From the NCBI RefSeq assembly GCF_028389875.1, contig NC_084668.1, positions 17,751,993-17,815,992 of the forward strand: 64,000 nucleotides of DNA, read 5' to 3'. Each line of letters starts with the position of its first letter. Position 1 is the stretch's first letter. The stretch comes from Rhea pennata (lineage: Eukaryota; Chordata; Aves; Rheiformes; Rheidae). This document shows, piece after piece, positions 28,201 through 40,200 of the stretch. Below the pieces are notes generated by a model. That model made no database searches and was not told the origin of the DNA. It saw only the letters and a list, made by a program, of their open reading frames with translations. Made by a program: the position numbers and the translations under genes.

Positions 28201-31200
28201 CTCAGAGCTGGAGAGATCAGTGCAACCTGAGACATTGGAGTCCGGGAAGCTAATGCAGGAGAAAGGGGATCCTGCAACTGTTCTAAAGCACAAGTCGTCA
28301 TGCCGCTGGAAACTCCTAAGGCTCTGTGTCTCAGGATGTTTTGATGGGAGCCAATGGAAAAATTTCAGAGATAAACCCAAGCATTTCTGCAAAGATCCAA
28401 ACCACCTGAAGTATGTCAATGAGTCACACACCTTGGGGACATCGAGTATGTACTGTGGGATGAAGTGTTCCCTTTGTGCTTCATATGTGTGTGCCCTCAG
28501 CCTGACGGTCAGGCACCAGGATGGGCAGATGGTGGTGTCCTCCTCAATGTTGCTGTAATGTCTCAGCACCTGCGGCCACACAAGAGAGAACAGAGTGCAT
28601 GTGGGAAGACAGTGTGGCAATGTGCCTTCAAGTGTATGTACCCTCACAAGCAACTATTTGTTTCAATGACAACCCTGGAGCTGGGAAATTGACTTTCTCA
28701 GGGAAGAAGTACTGACCAGTGTGAGATGAGGAACAAGAGTGAACTGTTTTCCCAAACAGCTACATTTCAGACGTGAAAGAAAATGGAGCGATTTTTAAGC
28801 AGAAAGATGGACTAGATGACCTCTCTGTCCCTTCCAACAGCCCAAATTACTCTGTGATTTTACAATAGTTGCCTTAGGGTAGAAGGGTCTAAAGACACTC
28901 TAATGCAGTTTGAGATACCTCCAGATCCTAAACTAAGCAAATAACTGTGGAGTTACTGAAAATAATCATCTATCCTTTACCTGAGCCTAAGATTGCTTCC
29001 AGATAACCTCCATGCTGTCTTAGATGGAAAAGATGGCAAACGTAATCAACAATTTAATCAAGACATCTCTTGCTTACCAGGAAGTTTCAGGATGCTGAAA
29101 CTCCTTCAACTGAAACCTCATGTGGTATGAATCCCATATCATGTTGGGGGAGAGGCTGCAATGATGTACAGCACTCTCATCAGCTTTACTTATTGGGGAA
29201 CAGAAACAAAAACAAGTTACTACTGATCATCTAGACCGTAGCAACCATTCTTGTGCAGGTTCCCACATACAATAACGGTGCAGTAATTCACAGCAATTCC
29301 TCTTTCAGAGAAGCATGCATGACCTCACATTCCCTATGGTGTAAGAGCAGCTATAGATGTGCGTATGCACAAGTAGCCTGTCTGTGGTTTATTTTCCTGA
29401 TTTATCCTTGACAGGACAAAGATGAAGGAGGAGAAGTTTTAACCTGCCACTGTACCAAAATCCTGGCCAAAAGAGTTAGTAGAGACGTAGGTTTGCCAAA
29501 TTCAAAATTCAAAGATAACTTTGTATTTTAGGTGCACAAAAAAAATTAGCCTGTAGACAGGGTTTTGCTAGGTTTTTACTGGTAACTGCTCCTACTAATT
29601 CCTACTAACCTTGTAGAAGGCAAAGCCTTCCAGCTCCGCTGCATAAAGAGCGTTTAGCTGAGTGGGCTGGAAAAGGACACGGAAGGCAGAAGACTTCAAA
29701 GGCGGGATGTCACAGACTTCAGGGGTCACTTGGAAGGCACTGCCATGGCTTGGAGTCCAGGCAACAGTGATCTTTCCTTTGGTATGATTGGTCACACAGA
29801 GAGGAAGGGGTTCTACTTTGTGGAGCGGCACACAGCAACCAAAATCATATTCCCTGGGGCTGACGCTAACATGAGGGGGAAACATGGCCAGGTCACTGCT
29901 CGCACCATCGTGGAAATATTCAGTCACAGAGTTGGCCTCAGAATACTCCTTGGGAGGCTTGTCCTGAGGAACCTGCAGGATGGAAACATTTCAGTGTGAG
30001 CAGGAAGAGCATGCCTGTGTGAGATGCCAAGCATTGCAGCCCTGTCTGCCTACACGAACAAGACATTTAAGATGTACCTCAGTAATAGTTCCCAGGACAG
30101 CTCAGAGCCTAGGCTTCAAGGATGCTATTATTTGTAGCCAATTCTCCATCTGAAGCTGAATGTAGTATAAGAAGACCAAGTGACTGAGCTAAAGTCACAA
30201 AGCAGAACAGTGGCTGAGTCTGGGTAAAATCCAACCAAGGCAGAGAGTGTTGGTATGTGCTGGGCACATTAACAGCGGAGTCACTAGAGAGATCAGCTTG
30301 ACACTTGCAAGCTCTCCTAGATCTATCTGGCCTAACATATTCAGAAAACAGCACCAAGGCAGCTTGGACTCCAGGAAGACCAGTTCATACCTCAGGGGGC
30401 AGCATGAGGGCTCTCTTTTCATCCGTCTGCAGCTTCCCATTCTTCAGCATCATGCTCAGGATGTCTGGGGGGTAGAAGGTCAGTCCCCTCACTATGTTGG
30501 TTCGGTACCAGGAGAGATGTCTTGCCCGAAGGATGGCTGGCTTATCTGTGTCTGAATGGCAGGTACCAAATAAGTCCACATATATGGGTTTCTGGGAAAG
30601 CACCAGAAAAGCTTGTAAGAAATAAGCTGCTCTCCTGTGATTCCTTTGCCAGTTATACCATCCTAGCACCTCACTCCCCAAACCACACCTGTGAATGGCT
30701 TAGTACCTTGTGACCTTACGCTGCTGTTTATGTGTTGATGTGGCCCAGGAGCTTTGCTGAAGCTGGACAGGAAGCAAAAGTCATTCAATACATCACTGCA
30801 CTGCTAACTTTTAATCAGAGATCTACATGGGATCAGATGGGAACAGCTGAGGATGGACCTTGCCACTCTGCAGGCATTACTGACTGACTGTTCACATTAG
30901 CCCTGTACTGTTGAACATGAGAGTCTGCACCATGGAGACTCTGCTCAGCAAGAGCCCAGGACAGAAATCACTAGAAACACAGTGGTAACAGATTTCCAGG
31001 GCCTGCTACATGATTAAGGCCAGCTTCAGTAGGTAATACTGGGAGCAACTGAGATGGGAAGAGTCCTGCAAGCCAAGCTCCTAGCATAGGAGCAAAGCTG
31101 CAAGTAAGAAAGTATGCAGCTGTAGCATGAAATAGCTACAGGTAGGGGTATGCTAACAGAGTCTAGGTTTGGCACACTCTGCAGATGTTTGCGTATAGAT

Positions 31201-34200
31201 TTTGGTTCTGAACTTTTAAACAGGAATTTCAGCGCTGGGTTTGCTAACTGACTTTTCTTTAAAGCTGCCTTTGAAATAAGGTACTGGTGCCTGTTGCAGC
31301 TGGCTGAGGCAAAGCCACAGCTGCACCATTCCAGCCAGCATATCAGCACTAAGCATTATCCTTCATCCCAAAGGCTTCTTGTTTCTAAGGAGACACAGGG
31401 CCCAAATCAAGCAGGGCTGAAGAGGTAACATTTCTTCTTCTTAAGATCCCACAAAGAGAAAGTTTCCTTCCCTCTTAGCTACCACAGTAGTGATACCATC
31501 CTTTGCCTCTCATACCTGATGGTGGACAAGGCACACCACTCTGCGGTAATAGCTGATGGGGTGAGCAGGCCGAAAAGTCACCTTCAGGACTAGTGTCGTT
31601 GTGCCCTCCAAGACACCACAGGGGCGATCAAAGGAGAAGACACTCCCTCTGCCATCAATATCGAACTGGTAATAGGCAGGGGCATCCGAGTTGTTGCTGA
31701 TTTCCAAGGTCTGCATCAAACTTTCCCCAAGACTGATCCAGTCGAAGTCCAAGGAAAATCGCTGCACAGACACAAATGGACCTAGCACAATGCCAAGTAA
31801 GCCAAGCTGTCACAGCTGTTTCCATCAACATGTCACAAGCCACCGCTGCACTTAACTCATCTTCCCAAACCAGAAGCACCTCATCTGCAAACCCACCAGC
31901 CCTAGCAAACAGCTGGACATTCACCTTCAACAATCTCATGCCTGTCATGAGAAATCATTAAACCCCAGCAACAGCTAGATGTCAGAAGAAGTTCAGTCCC
32001 TGGCCAAGGGCTGTGACAGCCTCTAGTTCTTCTCCCAGCCCTAGCCCTTCTGCTACAGTGCTGAGAAGAGGACAGAGGGAATCAAGGAAGGCTTTCATTG
32101 TTTGATACCTTTACATGAGCCAACCACCTTCAGGACAGTCTTCAGGAGGGACCCAGCAGATATGACAGTAAAGTAGTCAGTACTGTGCTTTCCTACTGTC
32201 TGTGGCTGAAATCGCATGCACAACACCAGCTTCCCTTTGGCAGGAACAACACCATTGGAGACATCACAGGAGAAAACATCATCTTGAAATAAAGGGTCTT
32301 TTGCTCTTTCAATCCTAAATGGAGCATCAACCTGCAAGTAGAAAAGAAATACATTAACAGAGGAGCAAACAGAAGTGAAGATGGCATTGCTCTGCATGCA
32401 GTCCCAGCTGAATTGCACTAATCCATGAAGATCTGCACTGTTTCCAGCAGAAATGAACACCATCAAGAACACTGAGGCTGTTGCAGCCCAGCACAGAAAT
32501 GTTTTGCAAACCAATACAATCCCATCCAACCAGGAAACTGTGAACAGCAGGCTCCCACCATATGCACAAAACTCTGGGCTGCAGCAAAATATCCTGGGGA
32601 TCTCTGGGGAAAGAATATCCCTCCTGGTAGGGACAAGGATGAGACTGGCTTGAGGTGCCCCCAAGGACTAGGGTAGCCACAGTAACTGCTGTGGCCAGGA
32701 CAGGTAGGTAGATCACTTACTTCCTTCCATCCACTATTCTACCTTGTCTGGGACTTGTCATTTCACAAAGGGCAGGACTGACGCTCTGACTCCTTCCTCA
32801 GGCCCTTGAAAGAAAGTTCCTGTCCTTCCCTAGGGTTGCTGGATATCATTGTGGTGTGAGTAATAACAGTGCCACAAACAAGTAAGTCTCTGCTACTCCC
32901 AGACTTTAAAGCCTGCAGAGGAGTCACGGCTGCCATCATCCACATCAGCAGCCTCTGAGCATATCCAGCCTTTAAGTGGGCTGGGATAGGCTGAGCTGGC
33001 ACTGCGAAGACGGTGCTCAAATGCAGCCCAGCTGACTCTGAGAGGACTACATCAGCTTGCAGTCCACTGAGAACCATCACAAGACTCATCAACTTATTAA
33101 GATACATGCAGGCCAATCTGGCTGTGTCCCCCAGTCAACTGATGGATCTGGTGTCCTCAGCAGTTTGGGGATAGGAGGCTCGGGCCTAAGGTATCAGGTG
33201 GCAGAAGATCCAGACACTAGTGAATGACAGGAGGGTGTTTGTGCACCACACACATTGGACTGATGGGTATTTCCATGGTGAGTAGGTGAGTTGCAGGATG
33301 TGAAGAACTACAGTGGCTGCCTGATTTGGACCAAGCGCAGTATGAAGCAGGCAGGTACGACCACTCTGTGCTGCAAATGGATGATTTGTTAGTACTGTAG
33401 CTAGAAGGCAGAGAGCAAAGGCAAACAGTCTGCCTGGCAGAGGAAGGCTCATCATCTCTGTGCGCTCTCCCACTTGGGTTATCTTCACAGCATTAAGGGA
33501 GAGACACAAGACCACATGGCACAGGGAAACATGCTAGCAGCCAAACCCTCAAAAGAACCAATTTTCCTCTACACGTACCACAGACATGTTGCAGATTTCT
33601 ACACACTTCTCCACAGTTGTGCCTACTGGCACTGATCCAAAGCATAGCACGTCCCGAAAGTTCCTAGGCTGCACATCTTCACACAGTTCCCTTGGCACAT
33701 TCACCCGCAGGTAGGGGTATTTGGCTGTTAAAAGGGATAATATTATTGGGTCAAGAAAGAGAGGTGGCATCTCCATCCTCAGAGATATTTAACGCTCAAC
33801 TGGGCAAGCCTCTGAGTAAGCTCAGCTAACTCTGAAGTTGAATCTACTGTTAAAGCTGGCCCTGTTTTGAATCAGATGAGCTCCTTTCCACCATAAATTA
33901 CTAAATACTTAGAGACACATCTTTTGTTTCTCAGTGGCCAGACAAGGCACTTCAGATCCCTTTCTAGACAAAGACAAAACAGCAAAGACTTGCACATAAA
34001 ACTGTGGTGGGTATTCTAGATCATAGCCCCCTTGGTTCCAGAAAGCTCTAGAAACCTCCCTCCAGCAGGGACAGCCAGGAGAAACTGAGTGCAGATAAGA
34101 CCAACAGTTTCTGGAGGTTTTTCCACTGCCAATGAACACATCTCATTTCTTCCTATCTGTCAGCTTAACTAGAGAGCAGATGTCTAGCCAGAGTATACCC

Positions 34201-37200
34201 CAGGCCCTGCTGTCTCTTCAGACCATTATTTCCACGTTGATAACTGTAGCTGGAGCTACTGGAGAGAGTCCAGCGTAGGGCTACGAAGATGATCAGAGGG
34301 CTGGAGCATCTGCCCTATGAGGAACAGCTGTGAGAGCTTGTTTAGCCTGGGGAAGACCAGACTGGGGGGGGGGATCTTATCAATGTGTACAAGTACCTGA
34401 AGGAAGGGTGTCAAGAGGATGGGGACAAACTCTTTTCAGTTGTCCCATGTGACAGGACAAAAGGCAATGGGCAGAAACTGAACCACAGGAAGTTCCACCT
34501 GAATATGAGAAGGAATTTCTTCCCTGTGAGAGTGACACAGCACTGGCACAGGTTGCCCAGAGAGGTTGTGGAGTCTCCTTCTCTGGAGATCTTCAGGGCC
34601 CGCCTGAATGCAACCCTGTCTAACATGCTCTAGGTGCCCCTGCTGAGCAGGGAGGTTGGACTAGATGATCTCCAGAGGTCCCTTCCAACATTACCAATTC
34701 TATGATTCTATGATGTTAGAGAATTTCATAGGCCATTTGCAACCCCTCAGTGGGTTATGCAAGCTGAAGCATGGCCTCGGAGCACAGTGCCTTAATGTAT
34801 TTCTGCAGAATGAAACTCCACAGTTCTGGATGATACACATTTTCTTTGAGTGCTAAATGCAAAAATAACTCACACAGGGCTCTTAGCTGAATAGTCCTCT
34901 TTTGTTTCTCTTCATCTCCAAACCAGCATGTTGCTGACACATCATACAACACAGCTGCCTTGGGCTCGAAGACTACCCTTATCATACACTCAGCACCTGG
35001 GTTCAGCATGCCCCAGCCAGGAATCATGCGGAAAGGGCCTGGTGTCTTCCAGAAAAACACAGTAGTAAGATCACTAGAAAAGAGAGAGATGTTTTAAGTA
35101 GACGAATGGATTCTTTGCTGCCTGTGCAATCATACATAGCATGGACATTTCTCAATGAGTCATTACTGAAGCAACATCAAATAGCAGAACCCCTAATGGC
35201 CCTGACTAAATATAGGATGCTGGGAAGGAATTTGTCTCTCATCTCAACATATGTTCTGTTCACACTTTAATCAGTCTTAGTCATTACTTCTAAGAACCTT
35301 ATTAATGGCCATAAAGATTCAGTTTCATCATATTATCTTCACAGCAGACAAATCACCTCCAGAAAAAAGTATTTACTTTTCTGTATCTAAATCTGCTGCC
35401 ACTTAACTCCAAATGAACATTTGTTTTTTTTGTAACAAGCGCAGGTGACAAGAAAGGACTGAGTTGCTTTCCTAACACCTCAATTCAATTCTTCTCTAGA
35501 ACAGACTCCCTTTGTTTTGTGCAGAGAACATTACATACCACCAGCTTTTTATGTTCTACTGACTCCAAGCTGAGTGCTACTTACCATCCAAATCCTCCAC
35601 TACCCCAGATACCTCAGTTGGCACAAAATTTTCAGACAGGAGAATGAATCACTTGAAACAGTTTCTGGCTAATACCTTGCTCTGGTGAAGGCACATGAGC
35701 CCTCCAACATATCCGCCTTCCTGTCTCATCCATAGCTGGCTTCATTTAAGTGCACAGGCCATTTTCCAACTAGTAAAGGCCATTTTGCTCCCATTATCAC
35801 TGTCACTGCAAATAGCTTGAAGTTCACTCCCTCTTACCTGGACATTTCTCCACTGCTTTCTTTTATACTATACTACCTGAATTAGTGCTCTTCCATTACT
35901 AGAACAAAACAGCCCTTGGCAACAGGGAACATCCTTGCTCCTAAATGATGACTCCAAGACACAGAATCCTTCCACTGCTCTGGGCAACTCCGTGAACCTC
36001 CTAAGAGCAAGCACTTTAAAGACTCCCCCTCCTCTATTTTCTGCCTCCAAATCAGAGGTCAGCTCAAGACTTGGCAACTCAATTGCTGTCCCCATGGCAT
36101 GCCCGTGCCAGGTGAAGAGAGGCCAAGTCCCAGAAAGCCTAACATGTTTTCTGCTGTCAGGGCGGCAGGTTGCCTCTGACTTACTAGAAGCCCAGGGCAT
36201 CTCTGTGGACTTCAGATGTTCTCAGTGGCAAACAGTGCCAGTCCCTATTTCCCCGGCATGAATAGGTCTTAGAATATGCTGTCAACAGACAAATGCGATG
36301 CACTAAGATGTGCCCACAGTGAGATCTGATTGGTCTCTTTGGTCAATTTGATCTATTTTGCTGTCTTTTCTGCTGTGAACTCAGAGGCAGCAGAGACCAG
36401 CTCTTAAGGCAGCCAGCCGAGTCTGGAAAGGTGTATCCCAAACTGTACCCATCTAAGCACCGAACAAAGCCATTTCAAGGAAGCACATTGTTCTGGAGGC
36501 AACAAGACACTGAATTACAAAATCAGGGATTCACAAATATATCAGGAAAGCTCAAATTCTAGTGAAATTCATTCTACAACAGCTTTACCAGTTCCTTCAT
36601 GTCCTCCCTGAAAATTCCTTCAGTGCAGACACAACTCAGCAGAGGGCCTATTATCTAGCAATTTTGTTTGGAAGGCTGTTTCCCACTGTCAGCTCCCAAA
36701 GGCAGGCAGTCTGCTTCAGCAGACAGGAATGTGGCAACACACTTGTTCCCCTTGATGGAACTGGGATCTTGATCTCCAGCATGCAATCCTCTGAGTCCTC
36801 CCTGAGTGTCTTGACAGACTGGTGTGTAGAGGGGATATTTCCAGAAGGATGGTATTAGCCTAAGATCAAGGCAAAATCTAACAGCAACTGAAATGAGCTC
36901 TATCATCTGAAGGCCCCAGGAGATGACCAAACACCTGACAGAATCAAAAGAGGGTCTGCTCAGCCATGTCTCACTTACCCAACATTATGTAGGGGGAACA
37001 TTGCCTCTGTGACATTGTAGACAGCACAGATCGGCAGGTGGAGAGCAGCTGGGAAGAACAGACAGTGGCGGGGGAGTGTGGCACGCAGGGTAACAGAAAA
37101 CTCACCCTCAGCCTTCTCAAAGCAGATGCTGTCTTCATACTCCCTCTGTACAGAAAAGCAAGAGGAGACAGCAGTTAGATGGGCTCCCATCTCTCAGGGA

Positions 37201-40200
37201 CTGCAGCTCCTTCCATGAACTCCATCACTTAAGCCTTGCCTCTGTGCAAGTGTTGGTAACAAAACATGTGTGATGGAGGCACCAGGGAAGGCATCTGTGC
37301 AGGACAGAGAGCATCAAAGAGAGGCAGTGAGTAAGGTGCTCAAGCATACTCCACACTGTCTCAGGGAACACACAAACACCCCAGGAAAGCACAGTTCAAG
37401 AGTACAGTTGTTTCACTTTGTTTTGAAGCAGAGGGATATTTTTCATTTTTTTTCAAGATTCTGATTCAGCTCAAATGAAGCATGCACAATCTGTCCTTGA
37501 CCTCCACAAGCACAGAAAAATTAGTCTTTAATTAAGTGCGTTGCCAGCTAGAGTCTTAAGTGGATAATACACCACTTAAAGATGCAGTGATGATACCACT
37601 GCAAACAGATAGCCCCAGGATGTCTGTTAAATTGCTAAGGCAGAAGGAATTGCAAGATACGCATCTTCTGGGCTTCCCTATCTTCACTCCTGCTGAGTAA
37701 CACTTACACAGGTAAGGAAGGACCTTGGGCACTGCAGCGCATACAGTCCTTGCTCTCTCTACCACAGGGAGCTTCCTGCTCTAGTGACTGATGGGGCACA
37801 GTCACTAAAAACGAGACAAGGCCATCAACTTATTTCATAAAAAGAACACTGAACAGTCATCAGAAAATGGTAACAGCAGAAGACCAGGGCACAGGGAATC
37901 TACCTAGTGATTACACCTTTCCTCTAGGACAAAGATACACTTCAAAGAAGACAGGGAGCTGTACACAAGAGCCAGAGATCAAGATTCAAGGCCAAGACAG
38001 ACAACAGAAGCAAGACAAAATTTCAGGAGAAGAGGCTAGGTAAGAAGAATTGTTGCTGTCAAAAATGAAGCTTAAAGGAACCCATTCCACTCAAGTAAAG
38101 GGAGGCCCTTGACACATCCCTTACAGAAAATCAGTAGCCATTGAATGCACCCCAAAGCAAGTGGCTTTGGGCTGTCCTGTGGCAAAGCAAAAAGCAAGTC
38201 TCTCAACAGTTCTGTATTAAAACCACGCTGTACAGGCTTCACAAGATCAAAGCCGGAGTGGCCAATTCAAGTTCTACATCACAGTCAGAAGCAGTGTATG
38301 AAAAACAGAATGCTTTTTTTGTGAGGATCCCTCTCATAATTAGTGACAAACTCTGTGGAGAATTCAGTGATTTTGGCTCCCTCAGCTGTTGGAGGTCCAG
38401 GGAAAGCAGGGAGGCCACACTGCGCCTCTGTTCAAAGGACAAGCAGAGGCTGTTGCTCTCCAGTGTTTCCATGCTAGAACTTTCATAGAATCATAGAATC
38501 ACAGAATCAGTAAGATTGGAAGGGACCTCCGGAGATCATCAAGTCCAACCTCCCTGCTCAGCAGGGGCACCTAGAGCATGTTAGACAGGGTTGTATCCAG
38601 GCAGGCCTTGAATATCTCCAGAGAAGGAGACTCCACAACCTCTCTGGGCAACCTGGTCCAGTGCTCCATCACTCTCACAGGGAAGAAATTCCCCCTCACG
38701 TTCAGGCGGAACTTCCTGTGGTTCAGTTTCTGCCCACTGCCTCTTGTCCTGTCACATGGGACAACTGAAGAGAGTTTGTCCCTGTCCCCTTCAGGTACTT
38801 GTACACATTGATAAGATTTCCCCTCAGTCTTCTCTTCCCCAGGCTGAACAGGCCCAGCTCTCACAGCCGTTCCTCATAGGGCAGGTGCTCCAGCCCTCTG
38901 ATCATCTTCGTAGCCCTACACTGGACTCTCTCCAGTAGCTCCATGTCTCTCTTGTACTGGGGAGCCCAGAACTGGACACAGTACTCAAGATGAGGCCTCA
39001 CCAGGGCTGAGTAGAGGGGCAGGGTCACCTCCCTCGACCTGCTGGCAACAGTCTTCCCAATGCAGCCCAGGACACCATTGGCCTTCCTGGCCACAAGGGC
39101 ACATTGCTGGCTCATGGTCAGCTTATCATCCAACAGCACTCCCAGGTCTTTCTCTGCAGAGCTGCTCTCCAGCAGGTCAGCCCCCAGCTTGTACTGGTGC
39201 ACAGGGTTATCTTTCCCTAGGTGCAGGACTCTGCACTTGCCTTTGTTGAACCTCAGGAAGTTCCTCTCCGCCCAGCTCTCCAGCCTGTCCAGGTCTCTCT
39301 GAATGGCAGCACAGCCCTCTGGTGTGTCAGCCACTCCTCCCAGCTTGGTATCATCAGCAAACTTGCTGAGGAGGCACTCTGTCCCCTCATCCAGGTCATT
39401 GATGAAGAAGCTGAACAGGATGGGACCCAGTACTGAGCCCTGGGGGATGCCACTAGCCACAGGCCTCCAACTAGACTCCACGCCACCGATGACGACCCTC
39501 TGAGCTCTGCCTTTCATCCAGCTCTCAATCCACCTCACTGTCCACTCATCTAACCCACACTTCCAGAGCTTATCTAGGAGGATGTTATGGGAGACAGTGT
39601 CAAAAGCCTTGCTGAAGTCAAGGTACACAATGTCCACTGCTCTTCCCTCATCTACCCAGCCAGTCATTCCATCATAGAAAGCTATCAGATTAGGATAGAT
39701 TCACTGAAGTGAAAAGAGAACACAAATCACAGGAGTGACAGAGGCCAATCACCCTCCTGGAAGACTTGAACACTGACAGCAGTTTTGATGTTGCTACCTT
39801 ACCTTTTCAGTGGGACGGAAAATGATGGGCAGAGCTAAGGACATACCAGGGCTCAGAACAATTGGCTGCGGAAAAACAGTGATGAAGACTCGTGTGGAAG
39901 GACATCTAGAAAATGAAAGCAGAACAAGAGATTTTGTCTGATAGCTTACAGCTGTTCTTATGTTAGATATCAGAAGAGAAAATGCCAAGGAGAATCAAAA
40001 ACTCCAGACCCCCACAATTAGAAGCAGCTTACAAACTTGACCCTGAATTTACCCAGCAAATCCCAGAGGAAGAGAACTCAGGTGTGTTGAAAACCTATTC
40101 CCAACTCCAAATACATATGTCTTTTTTGAACAACATTTTACATTCCCAGGTCATGCAGCGTGAGCCAAACACTTATTAAGTGCAGAAACATTTCAGCTTC

